Notes: a model not told the origin generated them from the letters alone. Numbered from the stretch's first letter, positions 25,502 through 34,558 are shown. The stretch: DNA of 40,048 nucleotides from an uncultured SAR86 cluster bacterium (GCA_902509965.1 CABWZP010000009.1:1-40048); one strand, 5' to 3'. Program-made: numbers and translations.

Positions 25502-26273
25502 AAGATGTAATTGGAATATTGATTAATGTAGGTGGTGATTGTTTAAGAGCTATTTTTAAGCCTTCTTCAGTAGATCTTTTAATTGCACCTGTAGATTTAA
25601 CCCATGAATTAGATGAAGTGTTCCAATACCCAGCAGTATCTCCATTTGTTGTCACAAACATTAATGCAACTCTTCCTACTCTTAAAAAATCAGCATTAAA
25701 ATCTTTATTTTCAAAGTTAACAGAGCCTCTATAGGCTTCAATGGTTCTGCCATACTCATTTTCTATTTGATAAGCTTCAGCAACCTTTCTAAATTTTTCA
25801 GAAGTTGATATATCGCCTCTATCCATTACTTCTTTTATGCTTGCAAGTCTCTCCAATCTTTCATCTAGCAAAAATGGTATATCTAATTCAATAAATCTCT
25901 CAAGAGAATCCGTCATTTTTAGCATCAGAGGAATAATATTTATATTAGTGTTATCTAAATCAGCAATTTGTTTTAATATAGAATCAATTTCTTCTAATTG
26001 AGAATTGATTATCTTTTGAAGCTGATCATTGTAAAGTTTTAAATTTTCATACTCTTTAAATGTATCTATATATTCAAATTCAAGATCTCGAGTATCTTTG
26101 TCGATCTTATTAATTTGCTGTTGATTCCTTGAAGCTTCTTCAAGAGAAGATGTGGTAATTGCAACTGAATCTTTTAATTTATCAGAATTATCAATCTGGG
26201 AGGATTCTTGAGCAAACAAAGGCAATGTAAATGCCGCAAGTAATAAAGAAGTATTTTTTGTATTGAATTTCAT
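25494..26273 (-). CDS. DUF3450-family periplasmic coiled-coil protein
   Basis: A 259-aa exported protein: signal peptide ending near LFAQE, then a long coiled coil (residues 35-105), followed by the DUF3450 hallmarks IPLMLKMTDSLERFIELDIPFLLDERLERL split over the middle, EYGRTIEAYRG, and FLRVGRVALMFVT. DUF3450 genes head TonB2 operons in marine gammaproteobacteria; the biochemical role is unsettled, but a periplasmic partner of ExbB1 is likely. It is the first gene of the six-gene operon, with a -10 element very near the ATG. Confidence 0.9.
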   Translation of the reverse strand: MKFNTKNTSLLLAAFTLPLFAQESSQIDNSDKLKDSVAITTSSLEEASRNQQQINKIDKDTRDLEFEYIDTFKEYENLKLYNDQLQKIINSQLEEIDSILKQIADLDNTNINIIPLMLKMTDSLERFIELDIPFLLDERLERLASIKEVMDRGDISTSEKFRKVAEAYQIENEYGRTIEAYRGSVNFENKDFNADFLRVGRVALMFVTTNGDTAGYWNTSSNSWVKSTGAIKRSTEEGLKIALKQSPPTLINIPITSYE

Positions 26274-26280
26274 GCGAATT

Positions 26281-26286
26281 ATTATA
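26281..26286 (-). promoter_or_regulatory. candidate -10 element of the TonB2 operon
   Basis: TATAAT on the minus strand ends 7 bp before the ATG at 26273, so a transcript from it would be leaderless or nearly so. A T-rich tract lies directly upstream; no good -35 hexamer is visible. The terminator at 26335-26362 lies upstream and isolates the operon from the receptor gene, which makes a promoter here likely. Confidence 0.45.
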
Positions 26287-26334
26287 ATGTAAAAAAAAAG
26301 AAAATATATACAAAATGCATATAGATCTAAACAT

Positions 26335-26362
26335 AAAAAAGGCAGCCTAGACTGCCTTTTTT
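26335..26362 (-). terminator. intrinsic terminator after the TonB-dependent receptor gene
   Basis: AAAAAAGGCAG and CTGCCTTTTTT flank a 6-nt loop, giving an 11-bp stem of which five pairs are the GC-rich core, with a six-base T run on either strand. It starts 15 bp after the receptor stop on the minus strand and is symmetric enough to work in both directions. It is the only clear intrinsic terminator I found in the window. Confidence 0.88.
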
Positions 26363-26376
26363 AATCTACCTTCTAT

Positions 26377-29300
26377 TTAGAAAGTTGCTTGAAGCGTTAA
26401 GCTAATGGATGGACCCATGATAGGGTAAATACGGCCATTAACATAAAACGGATTAGATGAAGATCCACCTAAACCAGCATCTTTATCAGGGAATGAATCA
26501 AATATATTTCCAGCTGTCATAAATATAACAGTGTCATCATTGATATCATATCCAACAGTTAGATTGGTATCAAAATAAGGACTACCTTTAGTGTTCTCGT
26601 AGTAATTCATGTGACCTATTCTTGTTGTAGATGTTGATGCAAACCAATCTTCATAGCTCCATGAAGCAGAAAGAACTTGTCTTGATCTTAATATGTAAGA
26701 TGAATCCATGTAACTTACTCTTGGAGTACCTTGCTCTGAAGCAAATTTGTTTTCAATATTATTAGTTCCTCTGACTGAGAATCTGAAATCACCAATAGTA
26801 TCTGTAACTAATGAATAGTTCATTGACCAGTCTAATCCTAGATACTCCTGACCAGCTAAGTTAAGCGGTTGGTTAGTAATAGATGCAAATCCTTCGACAG
26901 CATTTGGATCATCCGGCTGTACACCACCATTTGGTTTACCACTTCTGATAATACTTGCATAAATATCAGAACAGTATGAACCTTCTAGTGTTTGTGCATT
27001 TTCTAATGGAGTTCCAGCTTCTTGAGCACGACAAACTGCTTCTTCATAAGCTATTTGACCTGCACTACTGTTACTTACGATATCAGTAAGAACAACTTTA
27101 TAAGCATCCAACGTAATTGATAAATCTTCAGCTGCTTGCCAGACCATACCAAGTGATGATGATGATCCAAGCTCTTCTCTTAGGCTTTTGTTACCTTCAG
27201 TAACAATAACAACATTTGATTGGCTATAAGGACCACAATTTTCAATATTTCCATTAACTAAGAAACACTGATACCAGTCAACAATACCACCAAAACCTTC
27301 TGTTCTTTCTTGGAAAGCTCTTTGCATATCAGGAGCTCTAAATGACTCAGAATATGAACCTCTTAGAAGAACCTTGTCATTAGGTCTATATTCAAAGTTT
27401 CCACCAACAGTAGTTCTATCTACGTTAGCAGAAGCATCGTCATATTCATCAGAACGAGCAGATAATGATATCGCAAGTTCTGTAGTTACTGGGAATCTTA
27501 ATTCTCCACCGAATGAAGTTCTGTCTCTAGAACCTCCACCTTCAGCGTAACCCGTACCCCAAACAAGACCATCTTTGTTATTTTGTGAAGCTTCAACATC
27601 GTATCCAGTTTCTTGATACTCAACAACAGCAGCAAACCCGATTGGTCCACCTGCTAACATTCCAAATTCACCAACAAGTGATGCAGTATAGAAGTCTGAG
27701 AATGAAGTCGCTCTTTCAAAATTATCTATTTGATACTCTTCATAATCCCAACCGTTTGTATATTTATCCATAATCCATGGAACGTTTAAACATGTTGGTT
27801 GACCCCATGAATATGCATAGTTATATGCACCATATGGATTTGAAGGTGTTCCAAAACCACCATCCCAATATCCATCAGCAAATAAATCAAATGCATCCAT
27901 CACACAAGGATTTCCTAAAGCATCAGTACCACCTATATTAAAGTAAAGATCTTGCATTGTTGCTGCATTCCATGCGTTGCCATCACTTTCTGAAAGATAA
28001 TCATTAATTGTAGCTGAAACATCATATTCCCAACCATTGTTAAGAGTACCTCTAACACCTAAATCAAAAGTTTCTGATGTTTCTTCGTATGTAGTATCCC
28101 AACTAGGCGGATTGAACATTTGAATTGCGTTCCAATCCATCATGTACATAACTCCACCAGTTACAGGATTCGGTAAAGCAAGCTCAGCTGGACCATAGTC
28201 AGAATAACCTACTGACCATCTTCCAAAATCCCCAAGAGGATAGTAGAACTGAGCAAAGTAAGTACCAGTTGTAGTTGTATTAAACTGCATAGCTTTAAAA
28301 TAAAGTTCAGCTTGTTCATTTATAGTATAAGTACCTGAAGCAAACACAGAATTATTTTCTCTTTCATTTCTGATAGTTTGTGGAGGTGTAAGTTCCTGAA
28401 TACAAGCTGTACCTGGAATTGGGTAAGTTGAGCTATATGCCTGGTAGTTATTTTCTACAACGCCAGGGATGTTATTCGCTCCAGCACATGTGTAACCCAT
28501 GTTTTGACCATCAGGGCCATGAATAGAACTTGGACCCCAGAACTGATAACCACCAACTGAAGGATCTGCACCGTACATTCTCATTGCCCACCAAGGGAAA
28601 TCTTCGTCTGCAGTTTTACCATCTCTCCAATCGTCATGCTCAGGTCTATCTAAAGTAGTCATTGGATCGACTTGTGTTGCTTCAAGAGCTACAGTCCATC
28701 TAAATTTATCCATAGTTCCACCAGTAGTAAATTCAATACCAACATCACCACCATTTCCATCTTGTGCTTTCGTGAACTGAGTTCCGGTAGCTCTTAAGGT
28801 AGTTCTTTCGACACTGTCTACTAGAATAACGTTGATAACACCTGCTACAGCTTCTGAACCATAGACTGAAGAAGCTCCTGCTGTTAGGACCTCGATTCTA
28901 GATACCGCTGCTAAAGGAATTGAACCCCAGTTAAATGATGAAGAATTACCGTTATATGGGAAAGGGTAATCAGCCATTCTTTTACCGTTAACGAGAACAA
29001 GGGTTTTTCCTGGACCAAAGTCTCTTAAATCGATAACTTGGTTAGCTGGAGTAAATCCAATTTGATAGTTCTCACCATTAGTCATACCTGCGTTTTGAGT
29101 AAGGTTAGATACAGCATCGTAAACAGTTGAATAACCATTAGCATCTATATCAGCTCTAGTAATAACCGTTATAGGTGTAGCACCTTCTAGATTAATTCTT
29201 TTAATTCTTGAACCGGTAACACTTACCTTACCAACATCAGCGACTTCGTCATCTGATTCTTCGTCTTCTGATACAACTTCACTTACCTCTACAACCTCTT

Positions 29301-29388
29301 CATCAACTGGTTCATCAGCAAATGTATTAAAAGATGTAAAAGTAAATGCCACTAAAAATAATAGTGATATATTAAATAGCTTATTCAT
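26377..29388 (-). CDS. TonB-dependent outer-membrane receptor
   Basis: About 1003 aa. Signal peptide (MNKLFNISLLFLVAF to NTFA), a very acidic linker of about 35 residues that includes a TonB-box-like DEEVVEVSE, a plug domain (PITVITRADIDANGYSTVYDA, VIDLRDFGPGKTLVLVNGKR, SRIEVLTAGASSVYGSEAVAGVINV) and a 22-strand-type barrel ending in SISLTLQATF with the C-terminal Phe. The start is ATG 29388, with GGGGA upstream; longer readings to 29439 are unlikely. The ligand is unknown; the neighbouring TonB2 operon and divergent secreted peptidase hint at a peptide-derived nutrient. A strong terminator follows. Confidence 0.95.
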   Translation of the reverse strand: MNKLFNISLLFLVAFTFTSFNTFADEPVDEEVVEVSEVVSEDEESDDEVADVGKVSVTGSRIKRINLEGATPITVITRADIDANGYSTVYDAVSNLTQNAGMTNGENYQIGFTPANQVIDLRDFGPGKTLVLVNGKRMADYPFPYNGNSSSFNWGSIPLAAVSRIEVLTAGASSVYGSEAVAGVINVILVDSVERTTLRATGTQFTKAQDGNGGDVGIEFTTGGTMDKFRWTVALEATQVDPMTTLDRPEHDDWRDGKTADEDFPWWAMRMYGADPSVGGYQFWGPSSIHGPDGQNMGYTCAGANNIPGVVENNYQAYSSTYPIPGTACIQELTPPQTIRNERENNSVFASGTYTINEQAELYFKAMQFNTTTTGTYFAQFYYPLGDFGRWSVGYSDYGPAELALPNPVTGGVMYMMDWNAIQMFNPPSWDTTYEETSETFDLGVRGTLNNGWEYDVSATINDYLSESDGNAWNAATMQDLYFNIGGTDALGNPCVMDAFDLFADGYWDGGFGTPSNPYGAYNYAYSWGQPTCLNVPWIMDKYTNGWDYEEYQIDNFERATSFSDFYTASLVGEFGMLAGGPIGFAAVVEYQETGYDVEASQNNKDGLVWGTGYAEGGGSRDRTSFGGELRFPVTTELAISLSARSDEYDDASANVDRTTVGGNFEYRPNDKVLLRGSYSESFRAPDMQRAFQERTEGFGGIVDWYQCFLVNGNIENCGPYSQSNVVIVTEGNKSLREELGSSSSLGMVWQAAEDLSITLDAYKVVLTDIVSNSSAGQIAYEEAVCRAQEAGTPLENAQTLEGSYCSDIYASIIRSGKPNGGVQPDDPNAVEGFASITNQPLNLAGQEYLGLDWSMNYSLVTDTIGDFRFSVRGTNNIENKFASEQGTPRVSYMDSSYILRSRQVLSASWSYEDWFASTSTTRIGHMNYYENTKGSPYFDTNLTVGYDINDDTVIFMTAGNIFDSFPDKDAGLGGSSSNPFYVNGRIYPIMGPSISLTLQATF

Positions 29389-29535
29389 ATGTTTCCCCAT
29401 ATAAAAAATAAAATAACGTGAAATGCTAGTGCATAACACTCGTAGAGCCTATTTAAATACAATCTTTACAGATTTGCAAGAAAAATTAACTATTAAATTT
29501 TAAGAATAAAAATTGTTATAATTGATATAATTAGT

Positions 29536-29555
29536 AAGAATTTTTATAAATTCTT
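29536..29555. repeat. perfect inverted repeat upstream of the S9 peptidase gene
   Basis: AAGAATTT and AAATTCTT are exact 8-bp arms around TTAT. The site lies 62 bp before the ATG at 29617 and 18 bp before the TyrR-box-like palindrome. It is AT-only at the centre and has no T-run, so an operator is likelier than a terminator. Alternatively it is chance in an AT-rich spacer. Confidence 0.4.
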
Positions 29556-29573
29556 GAAAATACTAATCTATCA

Positions 29574-29591
29574 TGTAAAGTTAGCTTTACA
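29574..29591. promoter_or_regulatory. TyrR-box-like operator palindrome, second copy
   Basis: TGTAAAGTTAGCTTTACA, a perfect 7-bp inverted repeat around 4 bp, identical to the copy at 21356-21373 at 16 of 18 positions and fitting TGTAAA-N6-TTTACA. It ends 25 bp before the ATG of the S9 peptidase gene, where a bound regulator could block or steer RNA polymerase. Confidence 0.6.
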
Positions 29592-29616
29592 CGTCATCAT
29601 AATTAAGGACTTTAAA

Positions 29617-31689
29617 ATGTTTATTAAAAAATTAGTTTTATCTTTGGCTCTTTTAAGTATTTCTTTTTTTACTTTTGCTGATGAGCAAATTCCTCTTGAA
29701 AAACTCTTCTGTTACGGCGAAAGTTCTGGTGGGTCTCTTTCACCATCAGGAAGATACTACGCTGCCATGGTTCCCTCTTCTGAAGTAAATTGCTCTATAG
29801 ACAATCCTGCAGATAATGAGGTTATTAGCGTGCTTATAGTAATAGATCTAGAGAATGATATGGAATCAAAACAAATGTCTGGGACATCTATGAATGCACG
29901 AATTGGAAATTTTAGTTGGCTTAATGATGAGCAATTATTAATACAAAGAAGTTGTATGGCTGATTACTTAGATTGCAACTCTCTTTATACACTTAACGTT
30001 AATACTGGCAAACAAGGAACATTGTTAAAAGTAAAATCTTCAAAAAGTGGTGATGGAATTAAATATGGTGCTGTTTTTGATTTAATGCCACAGTTTAAAA
30101 ATAAGATACTAGTAACTGTTAACCGACAAGCCACCTTTACCTATAAGTTTAGAGATTTGTATTGGTTAGATATAAATACAAAAAAATTAACAAAAATTGC
30201 TGAAGTTCCAAGTATTGATGGTGAACAATTTGGTAATTGGATGATCGATAATGATGGCAATCCTAGAGGCTTTACAACTACTGACGACAGAAATAATGAT
30301 GGAAAACCAAACTCCCCTTCAGATGGTCTTTATACATCAATTTATTATATGGACATTAATTCTAAAGAATATTCCAAAATATCATACTGCCGACATCAGG
30401 AACCATGCTTCATGCCCTTAGGCTCATCACCATTTGATTTTGATAACAGATATATGTATGGAGTCGGTCAGGCTGTTCATGCTGATGGAACTATTCATGA
30501 GCTTACAGATACAAATGCAGTTTGGTTACTTGATACTAAAACTATGAAATTTGTAGAAAAAGTTTTTCATGATCCTGAATATGATTTCTCGAATCCTCGC
30601 CAAGGAAGTGGAACAGGATATATTTTAAAAGATCAATTAACCGAAACTATTTTGGGGTTAAGTTATTACACTTCTAAAAGAGAATATATTTATTTTGATC
30701 AAAATTATGCAAATTTAAGAATGTCAGTAGAGTCAACATTTCCGGGTATGAGTATATCTATGAATGCAAATGATGATTTTTCGAAGGTAATTATCAATGC
30801 TTCATCTCCTACAAACCCAAATACAACATATTTTTATGATGTAACAAGAGGAAGTATAGAATTCATAGACCAGTATGCCCCATGGTTGAGCAATTATAAG
30901 CTAGGAACAACAGAGCCTTTTAAATTCGTTACAAGAGATGGTCTCAAAATGAATGGTTATATTTCTCTACCTCCAGGATACAAAAAAGGTAAAAAAATCC
31001 CTTTTATAGTTCATCCTCATGGAGGACCAAATGCTAGAGATAGAATTGGTTACAACCCAGAAATTCAAGTATATACAACAAGGGGTTATGGTGTAATTCA
31101 AGTTAATTATCGTGGTTCAGTTGGTTTTGGTCTAAAACAGATGAAACTTGCAAATAAACAATGGTCCCTAACTATGCATGATGATCTACTCGACGGACTA
31201 TTTTGGGCTAGAGATGAAGGCTATGTTGATATGGATAAAGTTTGTATCTCTGGTGCAAGTTATGGTGGTTATTCTGCAATGGTTGGTATAACAAAAAATC
31301 CAGACATATTTAAATGCGCTATTAACTATGTAGGTGTAGTTGATTTAGTTACCCTTATGAGTGATAAGCAGTGGATGTTTAGTAATATGGGAAGACCTCA
31401 ACAACATATCGAAATGGGAAATCCTGAGTTTGATGGAGATCTTATGTATAAAGCTAGTCCTGTACATTATGTTGATAATATAAAAGGTGAGTTATTTGTT
31501 ATACATGGAAGAAAAGATAGACAAGCATCTTATCAGCAAGTTTTAGAATTAAAAGCTGCCCTTGAGGATGCTGGAATACCTTTTGAATATATGATCAAAG
31601 GTGACGAGGGTCATGGATTTTATTCAGAAGTTAATAATCTAGAGCTCTATCAAAGAATGGAATCTTTTTTAGCTAAAAGCCTCAACTAG
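29617..31689 (+). CDS. secreted S9-family (prolyl oligopeptidase-like) serine peptidase
   Basis: About 690 aa. The signal peptide is MFIKKLVLSLALLSISFFTFA with cleavage before DEQ. An N-terminal beta-propeller-like region of about 400 residues precedes an alpha/beta-hydrolase domain (FIVHPHGGPNARD, then GASYGGY). The catalytic triad is visible: Ser548 in GASYGG, Asp634 in GRKDRQ and His666 in EGHGF. The family cleaves short peptides (acylaminoacyl or dipeptidyl peptidases), here in the periplasm. ATG 29617 is chosen for its AAGGA at 6-7 bp spacing. It is divergent from the TonB-dependent receptor gene, with two palindromes in the shared upstream region. The stop lies 1 bp from the convergent gcdH stop. 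Confidence 0.93.
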   Translation: MFIKKLVLSLALLSISFFTFADEQIPLEKLFCYGESSGGSLSPSGRYYAAMVPSSEVNCSIDNPADNEVISVLIVIDLENDMESKQMSGTSMNARIGNFSWLNDEQLLIQRSCMADYLDCNSLYTLNVNTGKQGTLLKVKSSKSGDGIKYGAVFDLMPQFKNKILVTVNRQATFTYKFRDLYWLDINTKKLTKIAEVPSIDGEQFGNWMIDNDGNPRGFTTTDDRNNDGKPNSPSDGLYTSIYYMDINSKEYSKISYCRHQEPCFMPLGSSPFDFDNRYMYGVGQAVHADGTIHELTDTNAVWLLDTKTMKFVEKVFHDPEYDFSNPRQGSGTGYILKDQLTETILGLSYYTSKREYIYFDQNYANLRMSVESTFPGMSISMNANDDFSKVIINASSPTNPNTTYFYDVTRGSIEFIDQYAPWLSNYKLGTTEPFKFVTRDGLKMNGYISLPPGYKKGKKIPFIVHPHGGPNARDRIGYNPEIQVYTTRGYGVIQVNYRGSVGFGLKQMKLANKQWSLTMHDDLLDGLFWARDEGYVDMDKVCISGASYGGYSAMVGITKNPDIFKCAINYVGVVDLVTLMSDKQWMFSNMGRPQQHIEMGNPEFDGDLMYKASPVHYVDNIKGELFVIHGRKDRQASYQQVLELKAALEDAGIPFEYMIKGDEGHGFYSEVNNLELYQRMESFLAKSLN

Positions 31690-31690
31690 T

Positions 31691-32845
31691 TTAAAAAGCC
31701 GCAATTCCTGTTTGTTCCTGGCCTAGTATTAGGCCATGAATATCGTGGGTACCCTCATAAGTATTCACTGCTTCAAGATTCATGCAGTGTCTAATAACAT
31801 GATATTCATCAGTAACTCCATTTCCACCATGAATATCTCTTGCCGCTCTTGCGATATCTAGAGCTTTTCCGCAGTTATTTCTTTTCACAAGTGAAATCAT
31901 TGAGGGTTTCATTTGACCATCATCGATAAGTCTACCAACCCTTAATGCAGCTTGAAGTCCAAGTGTTATTTCAGTTTGCATGTCAGCAAGCTTTTTTTGA
32001 ATTAATTGTTTTGATGCAAGAGGCTTTCCAAATTGTTCTCTATCTATAGAGTAGCTAAGTGATTGCGACCAGCAATATTCTGCAGCACCAATTGCTCCCC
32101 AAGCTATTCCATATCTTGCTGAATTTAAACAAGTAAAGGGGCCTCTAAAACTCTGGACATCTGGTAAAACTTTATCATCTGGAACAAAAACATTATCAAG
32201 AAATATCATTCCAGTTGCTGATGCTCTCAAAGCAAATTTTCCATTAAGATAAGGTGTATCTAATCCAGATGATTCTCTATCAACTATAAAGCCTCTTAGA
32301 ACTCCTTGCTCATCCTTTGCCCAAATAATTAATACATCAGCTATCGGTGAATTTGTAATCCAAGTTTTAGATCCTGATAATTTATAGCCACCATCACATT
32401 TAACGCCAACTGTTTTCATGCTTGATGGATCAGATCCAGCATCTGGTTCAGTTAAACCAAAACATCCTATCAAATTACCTTGTGCCATTTCTGGCAAATA
32501 GAAATTTTTTTGATCTTCCGATCCAAAATTAGATATAGCATACATTGCTAGAGATGATTGAACGCTAAAAGCCGATCTGTAACTGGAATCTACCCTTTCA
32601 ATCTCTCTCGCAATTAAGCCATAAGAGACATTATTTACCCCAGAGCAGCCATAACCTTTGATATGAGGTCCAAGTAAACCTAATTCGCCAAGCTCCTTAT
32701 AAATACCTTTGTCAAAAACCTCATTTCTATTAGCTTCAAGAATTCTAGGCATTAAGGTGCTTTGACAATAATCTTGAGTAGTTTTTTTTATTAAAAGCTC
32801 TTCTTCGGTTAGCTGATTATCAAAGTTAAGTATATCTGGAATCAT
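31691..32845 (-). CDS. gcdH: glutaryl-CoA dehydrogenase-like acyl-CoA dehydrogenase
   Basis: A 384-aa FAD enzyme converting glutaryl-CoA to crotonyl-CoA in lysine and tryptophan breakdown. Acyl-CoA dehydrogenase motifs are in order: [76 protein letters not shown], and the C-terminal [16 protein letters not shown] with the catalytic Glu, ending TGIAAF as in GcdH. It follows the short Smr gene by 17 bp. It converges on the peptidase gene with only 1 bp between stops. Confidence 0.9.
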   Translation of the reverse strand: MIPDILNFDNQLTEEELLIKKTTQDYCQSTLMPRILEANRNEVFDKGIYKELGELGLLGPHIKGYGCSGVNNVSYGLIAREIERVDSSYRSAFSVQSSLAMYAISNFGSEDQKNFYLPEMAQGNLIGCFGLTEPDAGSDPSSMKTVGVKCDGGYKLSGSKTWITNSPIADVLIIWAKDEQGVLRGFIVDRESSGLDTPYLNGKFALRASATGMIFLDNVFVPDDKVLPDVQSFRGPFTCLNSARYGIAWGAIGAAEYCWSQSLSYSIDREQFGKPLASKQLIQKKLADMQTEITLGLQAALRVGRLIDDGQMKPSMISLVKRNNCGKALDIARAARDIHGGNGVTDEYHVIRHCMNLEAVNTYEGTHDIHGLILGQEQTGIAAF

Positions 32846-32862
32846 ATTTGACCTTTTTTTTG

Positions 32863-33096
32863 TTAAAGGGATTCTATTCTAATAATCCCATACCTTGGTT
32901 CAGAAAAAATTATATCATTTTTTAAAAGCATTTCTTTTGCTAGATCCATCATTATTTTACTGTTACCACAAATTATAATAAGTGGCATCAAATCCTGATA
33001 TTGAAGAACAAAATCTATTACAAGATCTTGCGCTTCATGATGGCGAACCCTATGGAGATCTAAATGTGTAATACCGCTTTCAACAAATACATTCAT
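32863..33096 (-). CDS. short Smr-domain protein
   Basis: A 77-aa protein that is essentially a single Smr (small MutS-related) domain. [22 protein letters not shown] matches the LDLHG.x..EA start of the domain, and [19 protein letters not shown] is the second part, where the usual TGKG or TGNG loop reads CGNS. Smr domains of MutS2 and YdaL-like proteins nick or bind nucleic acids; with the altered loop, activity is uncertain. It lies upstream of gcdH on the same strand and divergent from tdk with 38 bp between starts. Confidence 0.75.
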   Translation of the reverse strand: MNVFVESGITHLDLHRVRHHEAQDLVIDFVLQYQDLMPLIIICGNSKIMMDLAKEMLLKNDIIFSEPRYGIIRIESL

Positions 33097-33134
33097 AACT
33101 TATTATAGGATCAAGCAAGGAGATTTCATAAAGT

Positions 33135-33716
33135 ATGGCCAAAATTCATTTTTTTTATTCAACCATGAATGCTGGTAAATCAACCGCCCTTCTTCAATCA
33201 AATCATAACTATAAAGAAAATGGCATGGACACAATGCTATTTATTCCTAAGGCAGATGCCGACAAGAATAATGGTTTCATTGAATCTAGAATTGGCTTAA
33301 ATGCAAAGGCAGTTATTGTAGATTTAGACTTTGATTTTTATGAATATGTTGAAAAAAATAAAACCGAAAACATTCACTGTATTTTAATAGATGAAGTTCA
33401 GTTTTTAAGCAAAGATCAAATAATACAAATTAGCAAAATAACTGACACATTAAATATACCTGCTATGTGTTATGGAATAAGGACTGATTTTAGAGGTGAA
33501 TTATTTGAGGGTAGTAAATACCTGTTAGCTCTTGCAGATAATCTTGTTGAATTGAAAACTGTTTGCTCCATGTGTCCCAGAAAAGCAATTATGGTGGTTA
33601 GATTAGATCAGGATGGAAAGGTTTTAACAGAAGGTCAAAAAATTCAGATTGGTGGCAATGAAACCTATCAAGTGGTTTGCAGGAAACATTTTAGAAGTCT
33701 CACTAAACTTATATAG
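33135..33716 (+). CDS. tdk: thymidine kinase
   Basis: A 193-aa type II thymidine kinase that phosphorylates thymidine to dTMP in the salvage route. P-loop FYSTMNAGKST (residues 7-17), DEVQF (86-90) as the Walker B/catalytic segment, and a structural zinc site from C144-x2-C147 and C182-x2-H185 (the last ligand being His in place of the usual Cys). Length matches the bacterial family. The stop overlaps the convergent PhzF-family gene by 8 bp. Confidence 0.95.
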   Translation: MAKIHFFYSTMNAGKSTALLQSNHNYKENGMDTMLFIPKADADKNNGFIESRIGLNAKAVIVDLDFDFYEYVEKNKTENIHCILIDEVQFLSKDQIIQISKITDTLNIPAMCYGIRTDFRGELFEGSKYLLALADNLVELKTVCSMCPRKAIMVVRLDQDGKVLTEGQKIQIGGNETYQVVCRKHFRSLTKLI

Positions 33717-34491
33717 TTATAAAGCCCTTTAGGTAAGTCACTGCCTCTCCACCGATAATAACTCTATTACCCTCTAAAACACATTTAAGTTCTCCACCTC
33801 GAGATGATACTTGTTTGGCTAATAAAGAATCTTTTCCAAGCTGCTTAGCCCAATAAGGAGTTAGAGTTGTATGCGCTGAACCTGTAACAGGATCCTCATC
33901 AACACCTGTAATAGGAAAAAAACATCTAGACACAAAGTCATAATCTAAACTCTTAGCACTTACTATTAAACCTCTAACTGGAAATAATTTTAATAAACTT
34001 TTATTAGGTTCAATATTATAGATTATCGATTCATCTTCAAAGATACACATGATATCGTCACGCCCTTTAAAAGCTTCAATAGGAGTTTCTCCAATCATAT
34101 TAATTAAATCATCATCAATTGAAATAGGTTCATACTGATCAACTGGAAAATTTAAATATAAATAATTATTTTTTCTTATTACCTCTAATGAACCGTTTTT
34201 ACTTGAAATGAAAGTAATACTATTAGCATCTCTATTAATTTCAGTAAAATATATATGAGCAGCAGCTAATGTAGCATGACCGCAAAGATCAATCTCCATT
34301 AAAGGTGAAAACCACTTGATCCTATAATCATTACCTTCTTCATAAACAAAAGCGGTTTCGGATAAGTTATTTTCAAGAGCTATTTTCTGCATAACTTCAT
34401 TCGAGAGGAGTTCTGAAAAAATTACGCCAGCAGGATTACCTTCAAATATTTTATTTGTAAATGAATCTACTTGAAATAATTCTAAACGCAT
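33709..34491 (-). CDS. PhzF-family isomerase/epimerase-like protein
   Basis: About 260 aa, with the two-lobed PhzF (diaminopimelate-epimerase) fold. FQVDSFTNKIFEGNPAGVIF is the family start, NNLSETAFVY holds the catalytic Glu, WFSPLMEIDLCGHATLAAAH supplies the conserved Asp/His region, and FFPITGVDEDPVTGSAHTTLTPYW the second lobe motif. No other phenazine genes are present, so it is a general PhzF-like isomerase (YddE type) with unknown substrate. I use ATG 34491; a TTG lies one codon upstream. It overlaps tdk convergently by 8 bp. Confidence 0.9.
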   Translation of the reverse strand: MRLELFQVDSFTNKIFEGNPAGVIFSELLSNEVMQKIALENNLSETAFVYEEGNDYRIKWFSPLMEIDLCGHATLAAAHIYFTEINRDANSITFISSKNGSLEVIRKNNYLYLNFPVDQYEPISIDDDLINMIGETPIEAFKGRDDIMCIFEDESIIYNIEPNKSLLKLFPVRGLIVSAKSLDYDFVSRCFFPITGVDEDPVTGSAHTTLTPYWAKQLGKDSLLAKQVSSRGGELKCVLEGNRVIIGGEAVTYLKGFITI

Positions 34492-34558
34492 CAAAGAGTC
34501 TTTAAGTTAGATATCTATAGCGGCATTTCTGAGGATGAAAGGAAAAGCTTAAATACAC

